Below are positions 43,807 to 53,033 of a stretch of DNA of 64,000 bases, in pieces (the first letter of the stretch is position 1; the number at the start of each line of letters is the position of its first letter). The translations under genes and the position numbers were made by a program. The notes beneath the pieces were generated by a model. That model saw only the letters and a program-made list of their open reading frames with translations. It was not told the origin of the DNA and searched no databases. Source of the stretch: Bradyrhizobium niftali (lineage in GTDB: Bacteria; Pseudomonadota; Alphaproteobacteria; Rhizobiales; Xanthobacteraceae); NCBI RefSeq assembly GCF_004571025.1, contig NZ_SPQT01000009.1, positions 182,175 through 246,174 of the forward strand. The letters run 5' to 3'.

Positions 43807-44505
43807 ATGTCGCTGTCCCCCGAAGCCCGCAAGACCCTCGCCGGCATCACCACTGCCACCATCACCACGGTCCTGCTGAAGAAGGGCCTGCGCAATGTGT
43901 GGATGCGCGGCGCGCGCCCGCTGCGCCCGGGCCTCCCGCGGCTGGTGGGACCGGCCTTCACGCTGCGCTTCGTGCCGGCGCGCGAGGATCTGGCGACGCC
44001 GGAATCCTGGTCGTCGCCGATTTCGACCCGCACCGCGATCGAGGCAATGCCGGAGGGATGCATCGCCGTGGTCGATGCCATGGGCATTACTGACGCCGGC
44101 ATCTTCGGCGACATCCTCTGCGCGCGCATGATGAAGCGCGGCGTCACCGCGCTCGTCACCGACGGCGTGGTGCGTGACGTCGAGGGCGTGCTCGGCACCA
44201 ATCTTCCGGTCTGGTGCGACGGATATGCCGCGCCGCCGTCGGTGGCGGGCCTGACCTTCGTCGGCTGGGGCGAGCCGATCGGCTGCGGCGGCGTCGCGGT
44301 GTTTCCGAACGATATCGTCGTCGCCGACCAGGACGGCTGCGTGCTGATCCCGCAGGCGATGCTCGATCACGTGCTCAATGAGGGCGTCGAGCAGGAGCGG
44401 ATGGAAGCCTGGATCGTCAACGAGGTGAACAACGGCGCGGTGCTGCCGGGCCTCTATCCCATGAACGCCGAGACCAAGGCGCGCTACGCCGCCAGCAAGA
44501 AGTAA
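43807..44505 (+). CDS. RraA-like protein (HMG/CHA aldolase family)
   Basis: The 232-residue protein is of the RraA/dimethylmenaquinone methyltransferase-like family, now often assigned as 4-hydroxy-4-methyl-2-oxoglutarate aldolase. Key parts are AVVDAMGITDAGIFGDILC and TDGVVRDVEGVLG, where Arg and Asp form the metal and substrate site, and VFPNDIVVADQDGCVLIP. It could act in aromatic acid breakdown. The ATG at 43807 is preferred. A cupin gene follows by 16 bases, in the same operon. Confidence 0.88.
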   Translation: MSLSPEARKTLAGITTATITTVLLKKGLRNVWMRGARPLRPGLPRLVGPAFTLRFVPAREDLATPESWSSPISTRTAIEAMPEGCIAVVDAMGITDAGIFGDILCARMMKRGVTALVTDGVVRDVEGVLGTNLPVWCDGYAAPPSVAGLTFVGWGEPIGCGGVAVFPNDIVVADQDGCVLIPQAMLDHVLNEGVEQERMEAWIVNEVNNGAVLPGLYPMNAETKARYAASKK

Positions 44506-44521
44506 CAGGAGCGAGGACCCC

Positions 44522-44926
44522 ATGGAGATCACCGTCGCAGGCACGCGGCCGACCCGCCGCGCGCCCAAGGAAAACTTCACCGGCACCGTGTGGCAGGATC
44601 CCGTGATCATGGCGCCCGCGCCGGCACGGCTGAACTGCTCGCGCGTCGCGTTCGAGCCCGGTGCGCGCACCAACTGGCATCACCATCCGCTCGGGCAGAC
44701 GCTCTACGTCATCTCCGGCGTCGGGCGCGTGCAGAGCAAGGGCGGCCCAGTCAGAGAGATCCGCCCGGGCGACACCGTCTGGATTCCGCCGGGCGAGTTG
44801 CACTGGCACGGCGCATCGCCGACCAACGGCATGTGCCACATCGCCATGCAGGAAGCGCTCGACGGCGTCTACTCGACCTGGCTGGAGCCGGTGACGGACG
44901 CGGAGTACGGCGCCGCGGTAGGTTAG
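44522..44926 (+). CDS. Cupin-domain protein
   Basis: The 134-residue single cupin has metal ligands in NWHHHPLGQTLYV and GDTVWIPPGELHWHG. It is a paralogue of the cupin at 7578 but has no export signal. It follows the RraA-like gene with AGGAG in the short gap, so the two are one unit. The function is not known; relatives are called carboxymuconolactone-associated cupins or quercetinase-like, without proof. Confidence 0.88.
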   Translation: MEITVAGTRPTRRAPKENFTGTVWQDPVIMAPAPARLNCSRVAFEPGARTNWHHHPLGQTLYVISGVGRVQSKGGPVREIRPGDTVWIPPGELHWHGASPTNGMCHIAMQEALDGVYSTWLEPVTDAEYGAAVG

Positions 44927-44930
44927 TTCT

Positions 44931-45094
44931 CGTGCCCCGGACAAGACGCATCGCGCAGGCGATGCGTCGCCGAGCCGGGGCCCAGAGCTGATTAGCGGTG
45001 AACGACGCCGGGTCCCGGCTCTGCGCGGCAACGCCATAGCGTGTCGAAGACGCGCGCGTAGGCGCTTATGGCGTCGCTGCTTGTCCGGGACACG
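44931..45094. repeat. Dispersed repeat, long imperfect palindrome
   Basis: It begins CGTGCCCCGGACAAG and ends CTTGTCCGGGACACG, with GAGCCGGGGCCCAG and GGGTCCCGGCTCTGC nested. It is the same family as at 5061 and 28581. It separates the cupin gene from a convergent small secreted protein gene. Confidence 0.8.
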
Positions 45095-45099
45095 AAATC

Positions 45100-45456
45100 C
45101 TACATTCTTTCCGCCGTCCACGTGCCCGTGCACAGGGCGCCGCGCCAGGTGCCGGAGCCGGACGTGCCGCTCAGCCGGCCGAAGCCGACCGCACGCTTGA
45201 TGCCGGTGCTCAAGGTGACGTTGATGCTGCCGGCATCGGCGACGCGGCCCGATGCAGACACCGCAGCGCTGCTCGAAGCGATCTGACCGTTGTTGATGCC
45301 GATCGCGACGGTCGCGCCGTTGCCGCAGGTCTCGCTCGATGACGAGATACGGACATTCCATGTCCCGTCGAAAGTGCTTGTCGCTGCGCCTGCCTGCGTG
45401 AGCGGGAAGGCGATGGCGACAATGACCGCGAAGAGACCTTTGCGAAAACCGTTCAT
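45100..45456 (-). CDS. Small secreted hypothetical protein
   Basis: This 118-residue protein has a signal peptide (GLFAVIVAIAFPLTQAGA) and a mature domain of about 95 residues rich in Ser, Gly and Thr. It contains FDGTWNVRISSSSETCGNG and GSGTWRGALCTGTWTAERM, with two cysteines that may pair. The pattern suggests a small beta-sheet protein in the periplasm. The family is not recognised. The ATG at 45456 gives the signal peptide. Confidence 0.72.
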   Translation of the reverse strand: MNGFRKGLFAVIVAIAFPLTQAGAATSTFDGTWNVRISSSSETCGNGATVAIGINNGQIASSSAAVSASGRVADAGSINVTLSTGIKRAVGFGRLSGTSGSGTWRGALCTGTWTAERM

Positions 45457-45637
45457 GACACGCCCCTGGGGTTGACCATGCGGGGATCGTGGCACGGGTT
45501 GCGGAACCGGCGATGTGAGGGCTGTCACGCCTGCTACAGGCTCTGTGAGGTGGCGCACCCCGCAATGACATCGCGGGCAAAAGCAAAGGGGCCCGGATCG
45601 CGGGCCCCTTGTCTCCGTCAGAGTGTCGAAGCCGAAC

Positions 45638-46516
45638 TCAGTTCACCCGAGTCCAGGTCTGGCCGCCGCAGAACATGCCGCCGAAGGCGCAGCCCTGCAC
45701 GCGCAGGCGGTCGGTGCCCTTCATGGCGATCGTGGAATCGTAGGTCGAGCCGGTGTTGGGGTCGAGGATGCGGCCGGACCATTTCTGATCCTTGTTCTGG
45801 TCCTTGCCGGGCTTCATGTTGATGAGGACCTGCTCGCCGTTCTGGTTCGACTTGCTGTCGACCGAATAGCCGCAGAGATTGGTGCCGCATTGCTCGATGC
45901 GAACCTTGCCTTCCCTTTCCTCGGTGAGCCAGATGCCGAGCGGCGAATTGAGGTCGCGCGTCGGTGCGGCCGCAGGAGCCGGTGGCGCGACAGCGGCGGA
46001 CTGAACGGGTGCGGGGGCAGGCGCCGGCGCGGGTGGCGGAGGCGGCGCCGGGGGTGCGGCAGCCACGGTCGGAGCCGGCGGGGGCGTCACGGCGGGAGCA
46101 GCCTGCTGCTCGACCGGGGCAGGAGCCGGAGGCGGTGCGGGGGGTGGCAGCACAGCCGTGTCGGTCGGCGCGGTGTTGGCGGTGGTGGTCGGCGGCGGAG
46201 CCGGTGGGGGCGGCGCAACGGGCGGCGGCGCTGCGGCTGCGGACGGCGCCGCAACGGGAGCAGGGGCCGGCACAGGAGCAGCCGGGGCTTGCGGATCGGC
46301 CTTGGCCTCCTGCGGCGCCTGCTGGCCCGGGCTCGTCTCGTTCTTCTTGGCCTTCTTGGCCTTGCCCTGTCCCGTGTTGTCATAGACGCCGGGGATCTGG
46401 ACCGTGCCCCGGTCGGGGTCGATGCGGATGGTGCGGCCGCCATATTCGAAAGTGTACTGCGCTTGCGCAGCGGTGCTCACCAAAAGGAATGCGGCCGTGG
46501 CCAACAGCTTCCTCAT
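45638..46516 (-). CDS. Secreted DUF2147-like protein with long Pro/Ala linker
   Basis: The 292-residue protein has a signal peptide (LLATAAFLLVSTAAQAQ), a short domain (YTFEYGGRTIRIDPD), a basic patch (KAKKAKKNE), a Pro/Ala-rich linker of about 120 residues, and a C-terminal DUF2147-type domain from GIWLTEEREGKVRIEQCG to the end. The linker should be extended and may span peptidoglycan. A CRP-like palindrome lies about 60 bases before the start. The role is unknown. Confidence 0.85.
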   Translation of the reverse strand: MRKLLATAAFLLVSTAAQAQYTFEYGGRTIRIDPDRGTVQIPGVYDNTGQGKAKKAKKNETSPGQQAPQEAKADPQAPAAPVPAPAPVAAPSAAAAPPPVAPPPPAPPPTTTANTAPTDTAVLPPPAPPPAPAPVEQQAAPAVTPPPAPTVAAAPPAPPPPPAPAPAPAPVQSAAVAPPAPAAAPTRDLNSPLGIWLTEEREGKVRIEQCGTNLCGYSVDSKSNQNGEQVLINMKPGKDQNKDQKWSGRILDPNTGSTYDSTIAMKGTDRLRVQGCAFGGMFCGGQTWTRVN

Positions 46517-46575
46517 TTCGCGTCTCCTGAACAGATGGTCCCCGTACCAACGCTTACGCGCCGGCTCGATCGCAA

Positions 46576-46595
46576 AAAGTGATCCAGATCACTTT
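46576..46595. promoter_or_regulatory. 20-base perfect palindrome resembling a CRP/FNR-family operator
   Basis: AAAGTGATC, CA, GATCACTTT. The GTGA-N6-TCAC core is that of CRP-type operators. It is 60-80 bases upstream of the DUF2147-like gene start, a typical position for an activator. Confidence 0.6.
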
Positions 46596-46739
46596 CATCC
46601 GTATGAGTCGTGCTCCGGCAGGTCCGGGTTCAATGCGCCCGGAACCCGTCCACAATTTGGCCGAAGCAGCGACAAGAGGACGCGATCTCGAGACCCGTTC
46701 CGCTGAAATCGGGACGGGTCTCTTGATTCCAGTATTGAC

Positions 46740-46785
46740 GCGTTTTCTTGCCGCGAACCGCTACCCGCTTCGCTCGAAAACGCTC
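46740..46785. repeat. Dispersed repeat (GCGTTTTCTTG...GCTCGAAAACGCTC family)
   Basis: The arms GCGTTTTC and GAAAACGC flank a CGCGAACCGCTACCCGCTTCG core. This matches an intergenic repeat type I know from Bradyrhizobium. It directly abuts the stop of the PheC-like gene. Confidence 0.6.
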
Positions 46786-47567
46786 TAGTCGAACCAGGCG
46801 GCGTAGATCTTCCTGTAGCTGCCGTCCTCCATGGAAATGTGCAGCCACTGGTCGACGAAGGCCTTCAGCGCCATGTCGCGCTGGAGCCAATAGGCCTTCT
46901 CGGAGAAGTCGAACGGTTTTTCCGGATGCACTGCGCACAGCACGCCGGCATGCTGCTTCTGCTGGTAGCGCGTCTCGGAAGCGTCGGTCATCATCAAATC
47001 GGCATTGCCCTTGGCGATCTCGTCGAAGATCACGGTGTTGTCGGGGAAGACGGTGATGTCGGCGTCCTTGATGTTGGCACGCGCAAAGCGCTCGTTGGTG
47101 CCGCCGGGGTTGACGATGACGCGGGTGCCCTTCTTGTCGATGTCAGGGAGCGTCTGGTACTTGCCGACGTCGGCGCAGCGCGCGATCGGGGTCTTGCCCT
47201 CGCGCATGATCGGCATCGAGAAGAAGCCCTTCTTCTGCCGGTCGAGCGTCACCGAGACGCCGCCCATGGCGATGTCGAACTGGTCGGCCTCGAAGTCCTT
47301 CATCAGCTTCGGCCAGGCCGTCGGCACGAATTCGACCTTGACGCCGAGCGCCTTGCCGAGCGCCTCCGCCATGTCGACGTCGAAACCGCTGAACTGCTGC
47401 GTGGCCTTGTCCAGATAGGTGAAAGGCTTGTAGTCGCCGGTCATGCCGACGCGCAAAGTGCCGCGCTTGACGATCTCGTCGAGGCGCGAGGGCGCCGGCT
47501 GCTGTGCATGGGCCGAAAGGTTCACCAGCAACGCCACAGCCAAAGCCGACAGGAATCGAACGGTCAT
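46785..47567 (-). CDS. Periplasmic cyclohexadienyl dehydratase (PheC-like) / amino-acid binding protein
   Basis: This 260-residue exported protein has the family 3 binding-protein fold. It closely follows the PheC type from memory: RGTLRVGMTGDYKPFTYLD, FEADQFDIAMGGVSVTLDRQ, IVNPGGTNERFARANIKDA, ADLMMTDASETRYQ and AVHPEKPFDFSEKAYWLQRD. PheC converts prephenate or arogenate to phenylpyruvate or phenylalanine in the periplasm. A plain amino-acid binding protein is the alternative; no ABC permease accompanies it, which favours the enzyme. The start at 47567 gives the signal peptide. Confidence 0.8.
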   Translation of the reverse strand: MTVRFLSALAVALLVNLSAHAQQPAPSRLDEIVKRGTLRVGMTGDYKPFTYLDKATQQFSGFDVDMAEALGKALGVKVEFVPTAWPKLMKDFEADQFDIAMGGVSVTLDRQKKGFFSMPIMREGKTPIARCADVGKYQTLPDIDKKGTRVIVNPGGTNERFARANIKDADITVFPDNTVIFDEIAKGNADLMMTDASETRYQQKQHAGVLCAVHPEKPFDFSEKAYWLQRDMALKAFVDQWLHISMEDGSYRKIYAAWFD

Positions 47568-47672
47568 CTCTTCTCCACCCATGCCCAAGCTGTCATTGTG
47601 CAGCTCTTCGGACGTGGATTTAGACCAGATGCCAGTCGCTGGCGAGACGGAATTGGGAGGAATTTTGAAGTG

Positions 47673-48185
47673 ATGATCTCGATGTATGACGCCTCGGTCG
47701 GCGTCTTCGTGCCGTATCTGCGCAACCTATCGGCACTGCTGGACAAGGGCGTCGCCTATGCCGAAAGCCGGAAGTTCAATCCGGCCGTCCTGCTCGGCAT
47801 GCGCATGGCGCCGAATATGTACGATCTGGCGCAGCAGGTCGGCGAGGCCTGCCGTCACGCCACCGTCGCTCCGGCCTTGCTGGCGCAGCGCGAGCCGGTG
47901 GCACTGCCGGCGCTGGAGCACGACATGGCCGGGCTTCAGGCACGTATCGCAACGTCAATTGAGTTCATCGAGGGCCTGCCGCGAGCCGAGATCGACGCGG
48001 CGGCGGAGCTGAATGTCTTCTTCAGGCTGAAGAACGGGACCGAGCTGCCCTTCACCGGGCGGACGCTGCTGCTGACGTTCAGCGTGCCGCAGTTCTTCTT
48101 TCACGTGACGACGGCCTACGACCTGTTGCGGCACGCAGGCGTCGAGCTCGTGAAGCGGGATTTTCTCGGCCCGCGCGAGCGCTAG
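47673..48185 (+). CDS. DUF1993-family protein
   Basis: The 170-residue protein matches DUF1993: SMYDASVGVFVPYLRNLSAL at the N-terminus, RMAPNMYDLAQQVGEACRHA, and the end FSVPQFFFHVTTAYDLLRHA. The fold is a helical bundle like DinB. Function is unknown. The ATG at 47673 follows GGGAGGA. It is divergent to the PheC-like gene and converges on a small hypothetical gene. Confidence 0.88.
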   Translation: MISMYDASVGVFVPYLRNLSALLDKGVAYAESRKFNPAVLLGMRMAPNMYDLAQQVGEACRHATVAPALLAQREPVALPALEHDMAGLQARIATSIEFIEGLPRAEIDAAAELNVFFRLKNGTELPFTGRTLLLTFSVPQFFFHVTTAYDLLRHAGVELVKRDFLGPRER

Positions 48186-48193
48186 ATCGGGCT

Positions 48194-48661
48194 TTAGGCT
48201 TCGCCCTTGCGCTCGAACTCGGCGAGCGAGCTACGGCCGGCGATCTCGCTGCGCAGCTCTTCGAAGCGTCGGTGTGCCTCGTGCTCGTGCGCGTCGACGA
48301 AATGCACCGCGGCTTCGCTCGTCATTGGGCCACTGACCACGGGCGCGGACTGCTCGCCGATGGTCTCGTGGACGTAGAACTGGTCGTCATCGCCGCGATG
48401 GACCGTCCATTTGAGGCGGATCGCAACCATCGGCCCAGGACCGACCTTGCTGTAGCCGTCGGCATCGGTGTGCTCCGGCACCAGTGGCTGCTCCTCGACC
48501 ACCGGATGCTCATCGGCAACCGGATGCTCGTCGACAACCGAATCCTCATCGCCAGCCGCCGCTTCCGTTTCGGCGTCGCGGACGACGAGAACGGGCTCGG
48601 GGTGCTCCAGGATGCTGGCGATGGTCGCCAGTGCGTGGTCGGTCGGGTCGATTTCTGACAA
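48194..48661 (-). CDS. Hypothetical acidic protein, 155 residues
   Basis: The family is not recognised. An acidic N-terminal part has near repeats (VVDEHPVADEHPVVEEQP, about residues 42-59); a conserved-looking domain follows (GPMVAIRLKWTVHRGDDDQ, then FVDAHEHEAHRRFEELRSEI). No signal or membrane segment is present, so it is cytosolic. The stop is 8 bases from the end of the convergent DUF1993 gene. Confidence 0.65.
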   Translation of the reverse strand: MSEIDPTDHALATIASILEHPEPVLVVRDAETEAAAGDEDSVVDEHPVADEHPVVEEQPLVPEHTDADGYSKVGPGPMVAIRLKWTVHRGDDDQFYVHETIGEQSAPVVSGPMTSEAAVHFVDAHEHEAHRRFEELRSEIAGRSSLAEFERKGEA

Positions 48662-48807
48662 GGGTCCATCCTCCAGCTCGACGCGGCCGGCAAGTCTGTC
48701 CCACTGCCGGCGCGGCTCGGCTTATTACGCGGGTTTGATTAAGGCTGAGTTGGGGCTCGATCTGCACCAAAATGGGACGCATTCTGGCGTTCCGAAGGCG
48801 GGCGGAC

Positions 48808-48900
48808 TAAAGCACGATCCGGAAAGGTGCGCGGCGTTTTTTCCGAAAAGATCATGCTCGAACGATAATCCAAAGCGCGATGACGATTCATCGCGCTTTA
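48808..48900. repeat. Dispersed repeat ending in a 12-bp perfect hairpin
   Basis: It begins TAAAGCACGATCCGGAAA and ends with AAAGCGCGATGA (48872-48883), CGAT, and the complement TCATCGCGCTTT (48888-48899). The gap between hypothetical and dehydrogenase genes (260 bases) is mostly this element. The terminal hairpin lies 22 bases after the dehydrogenase stop on the minus strand and may terminate it. Confidence 0.7.
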
Positions 48901-48921
48901 GCCGCCCGCCCTGCGGTTTGC

Positions 48922-49911
48922 TTAGCCCAGCACGTCCTGATTGATGATGTTCTGCCGGATGGGATCGCCGTCCAGCACACTCAGGATGTTGCGCGCGGTC
49001 TGCTCGCTCATGCGGCTCACCGACTCGACCGTGACGCCCGCGACATGCGGGGCCATGATGACGTTGGGCAGCGCGAACAGCGCATTGCTGACCGGCGGCG
49101 GCTCCACCTCGAACACGTCGATGCCGGCGCCGGCGAGCTTTCCGGACGTGAGCGCGTCGTACAGCGCTGCTTCCTTCACGATTCCGCCGCGTGCGGTGTT
49201 GATGAGATAGGATCTCGGCTTCATCCGGCCGATCCGGGCCGCGTCGAACAGGCCGACCGTTTCCGGCGTCTTCGGACAATGGATGGTGACGAAGTCGGCA
49301 TGGGGCAACGCGGCGTCGAGATCGGCGACGGGTTCGCAGCCGGCGGCCTTGACCTCGGCGGCGGGCTTGTAGGGATCGTAGACCTGCACCTTCATTTCCA
49401 TCGCCAGGCAGCGCTTGGCGGTGCGGCTGCCGATGCGGCCGAAGCCGATGATCAGCACGGTCTTGCCGTAGAGATCGAACGGCAGCATGCCGAGCCGGTC
49501 GGCCCATTTGCCGTCCTTGACGCAGGAATGCATCTCCTGTGCGCGTTTTGCCAGCGTCAGCATCATGAACAGCGCCTGCTCGGCGACCGAGGGCGAGTTG
49601 GCGCTGCCCGCCACCATCAGCGGCACCTTGCGGCGGGACAGGGCGGGCACGTCCACCGCGTCGTAGCCGACGCCGATGCGGGTCACGACCTTCATGTCCC
49701 GGGATGCCTCGAGCTCGGTCTCGCCAAAGGCGGTGGCGCCGAGCGCCACGCCATGGACCGGGGCATGGCTCTTCAACAGTGCCTCGAAATCCTTCGCCGA
49801 GATCAGGTTCGCAAATTCGACGAGCTCGATATCGTCTCGCTGGGTGAGGAGGGCGCGGGCCCCTTGCGACAAAGTTTGTGTAACGAAAATCTTCTTCTTG
49901 TTGGTCGCCAT
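48922..49911 (-). CDS. D-isomer-specific 2-hydroxyacid dehydrogenase
   Basis: The 329-residue NAD-dependent dehydrogenase has the SerA/FDH fold. The Rossmann motif is GFGRIGSRTAKR (about residues 150-161). The catalytic triad is visible as Arg in NTARGGIVKE, Glu in GIDVFEVEPP and His in APHVAGVT. It lacks the ACT domain of long SerA forms. The substrate is open: phosphohydroxypyruvate, glyoxylate or another 2-ketoacid. It lies downstream of the sugar ABC operon on the same strand (34 bases after the ATPase), so it may belong to it. Confidence 0.9.
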   Translation of the reverse strand: MATNKKKIFVTQTLSQGARALLTQRDDIELVEFANLISAKDFEALLKSHAPVHGVALGATAFGETELEASRDMKVVTRIGVGYDAVDVPALSRRKVPLMVAGSANSPSVAEQALFMMLTLAKRAQEMHSCVKDGKWADRLGMLPFDLYGKTVLIIGFGRIGSRTAKRCLAMEMKVQVYDPYKPAAEVKAAGCEPVADLDAALPHADFVTIHCPKTPETVGLFDAARIGRMKPRSYLINTARGGIVKEAALYDALTSGKLAGAGIDVFEVEPPPVSNALFALPNVIMAPHVAGVTVESVSRMSEQTARNILSVLDGDPIRQNIINQDVLG

Positions 49912-49945
49912 CGCTCCCTGCCTGCTCGCGTTTCTTAGGCCGGCG

Positions 49946-51046
<1,101 letters not shown>

Positions 51047-51052
51047 GAGACA

Positions 51053-51964
51053 TCAACCCTTTGTCGCGCCGGCGGTCAGGCCGGCAATGTAGTAGTCCAT
51101 CAGGAAAGCATAGATGATCAGCGGCGGCGCTGCGCCGAGCAGTGCGCCGGTCATGATCTGTCCCCAGTTGAAGACATCGCCCTTTATCAGCGTGGTGGTG
51201 ATGCCGACCGGCAGCACGAGCTGATCGATCGACGTCGTGAACACCAGGGGATAGAGAAACTGCGCCCAGGACACCGTGAATGCGAAGATGGTCGCGGCGA
51301 TCAGGCCGGGCAGGGCGACGGGGATGAAGATCCGCGTCAGGGTCTGGAGCCAGGAGGCGCCGTCGATGATCGCGGCCTCGTCGAGTTCCTTCGGGATCGA
51401 GGCGAAATAGCCGATCATGATCCAGGTGCAGAACGGCACCGTCAGTGTCGGATAGATGAACAGCAGCACGTACCAGCGGTTCAGCAGCGTGATGCCGGTG
51501 ATGTCCTGGACCAGCGCCAGCATCTTGAACAGCGGGATGAAGAGGAGGCTGTCCGGGACCAGATAGGTCAGGAATACGCCGGTGGCGAGCGTCGTCGAGC
51601 CCCAGAATTTCATCCGCGCCAGCGCAAAGGCCGCAGGTATGCTGATCAGCATCGTGACGACCACGACCACCAGGGACACGATAGACGAATTCCAGAAGAA
51701 CCGGAGGAATTGGTTCGACGTCAGGAGTTCGACATAGTTCGCCAGCGTCGGGTGGAATACCCACCAGGGATTGGTCGCCGCCGAGATCTCCGCGCTGCTC
51801 TTGAGCGAGGTGATCACCATGTAGAGCGGCGGCGTCAGAAAGAAGATCGCGAACAGCACCAGGAAGAAATAGGACCAGCGCAGCGCCCAGGCGCGGTCGC
51901 GGCTCATGCTGCCATATTTGACCTTGCGCCGCGGACCGCCCTTGTCGATTGCAAGCGTGCTCAT
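51053..51964 (-). CDS. Carbohydrate ABC transporter permease (MalG type)
   Basis: The 303-residue inner-membrane protein has about six membrane segments. The ATPase-coupling EAA loop reads ELDEAAIIDGASWLQTLTRIFIP. It is the second permease of the importer. The start at 51964 overlaps the stop of the first permease by ATGA. The frame continues upstream over the other gene without being coding. Confidence 0.94.
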   Translation of the reverse strand: MSTLAIDKGGPRRKVKYGSMSRDRAWALRWSYFFLVLFAIFFLTPPLYMVITSLKSSAEISAATNPWWVFHPTLANYVELLTSNQFLRFFWNSSIVSLVVVVVTMLISIPAAFALARMKFWGSTTLATGVFLTYLVPDSLLFIPLFKMLALVQDITGITLLNRWYVLLFIYPTLTVPFCTWIMIGYFASIPKELDEAAIIDGASWLQTLTRIFIPVALPGLIAATIFAFTVSWAQFLYPLVFTTSIDQLVLPVGITTTLIKGDVFNWGQIMTGALLGAAPPLIIYAFLMDYYIAGLTAGATKG

Positions 51965-52902
51965 CACGACTCGTTCCCACGTTTGTTGACGTCGCGCAGG
52001 ATGAAGATCGCTGCGACGGCGAGAATGGGGACCATGAACAGGGAGACACTGGCGCCGAGCGGAATGTCGTTGCTCTCGATGCCGACCCGGAACGCGTAGG
52101 TCGCGAAGATCTGGGTCTGGTCGAGCGGCCCGCCCGAGGTCAGGATGCGTACGATGTCGAAATTGGCGAAGGTGACGATCAGCGAGAACAGGGTGGTGAT
52201 GGCGATGATGTTGCGCATCATCGGAAGGGTGATGAACCAGATCTTCTGCCACCAATTGGCACCGTCGATCGCGGCGGCCTCGTAGAGCTGGTCCGGCACC
52301 GATTTCAGCGCCGCCAGATACATGATCAGGAAGAACGGTGCGCCGTACCAGACGTTGACGAGAATGACGGAAAAGCGCGCCCAGGCGGCATCGCCGAGCC
52401 AGTTGATGGGGCCGATGCCGAACAAGGAGAGTGTGTAGTTGAAGGCGCTGTAGGAGGGGTCGAACAGCCACAGCCAGGCCAGCGTGCTCATCGCCGGTGG
52501 GATCACCCAGGGCACCAGCAGCATGCCGCGCCATTTGCGCTGACCCTTGGCCGGAATGTTGTGCACGAAATGCGCGACGATGAAGCCGATCAGCGCTTTG
52601 AAGAACACGGCGGTGACCGCGAAAATGCAGGACTGCTTCACCACCATCCAGAACGTCTCGCGCTTGAACAGGAAGGTGAAGTTACCGAAGCCGACGAATT
52701 TCTGCATCGACTTGTTCAGCGACGCGAGGTGAATCGAGAACAGAGCAGGGTAGAGTACGAACAGTGCGATCAGCAGGATCAGCGGCAGCGTCAGGAAAAA
52801 CGCCACGGTCGATTTTCGCCTCAACGCATTGTGCAGGCTCCCTCCCTTGCGTGCGCTCGTTGTGCGAGCGGCGCGAGCGTGCTGAACGACGACATCGGCC
52901 AT
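51964..52902 (-). CDS. Carbohydrate ABC transporter permease (MalF type)
   Basis: The 312-residue inner-membrane protein has a basic N-terminus and about six membrane segments (FFLTLPLILLIALFVLYPAL is the first). The EAA loop reads QLYEAAAIDGANWWQKIWFI. It pairs with the permease that follows. A strong hairpin lies in the 131 bases between the binding-protein gene and this one and may reduce its expression relative to the binding protein. Confidence 0.94.
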   Translation of the reverse strand: MADVVVQHARAARTTSARKGGSLHNALRRKSTVAFFLTLPLILLIALFVLYPALFSIHLASLNKSMQKFVGFGNFTFLFKRETFWMVVKQSCIFAVTAVFFKALIGFIVAHFVHNIPAKGQRKWRGMLLVPWVIPPAMSTLAWLWLFDPSYSAFNYTLSLFGIGPINWLGDAAWARFSVILVNVWYGAPFFLIMYLAALKSVPDQLYEAAAIDGANWWQKIWFITLPMMRNIIAITTLFSLIVTFANFDIVRILTSGGPLDQTQIFATYAFRVGIESNDIPLGASVSLFMVPILAVAAIFILRDVNKRGNES

Positions 52903-52989
52903 GACCGAACCTTCCTTTCAGAATGTCTGTTCGCGAAGCCGGCCGCGCGGTCGGCTTCATCGGATCAACATCGAACGGCGGATTGTGCT

Positions 52990-53018
52990 GGCGGCTCACG
53001 CCGGAGGCGTGAACCGCC
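52990..53018 (-). terminator. Intercistronic hairpin between binding protein and permease genes
   Basis: Twelve of 13 positions pair (52990-53002 with 53006-53018) around a 3-base loop. No T run follows on the minus strand. A structure at this place usually protects the upstream message and thins downstream transcription in binding-protein operons. Confidence 0.65.
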
Positions 53019-53033
53019 GTTGCACATCCCGGT

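Noticed and set aside
48872..48899. Classical intrinsic terminator
   Set aside because: The stem is perfect but no T run follows in either direction beyond the stem itself, so I list it as a repeat with possible terminator function.
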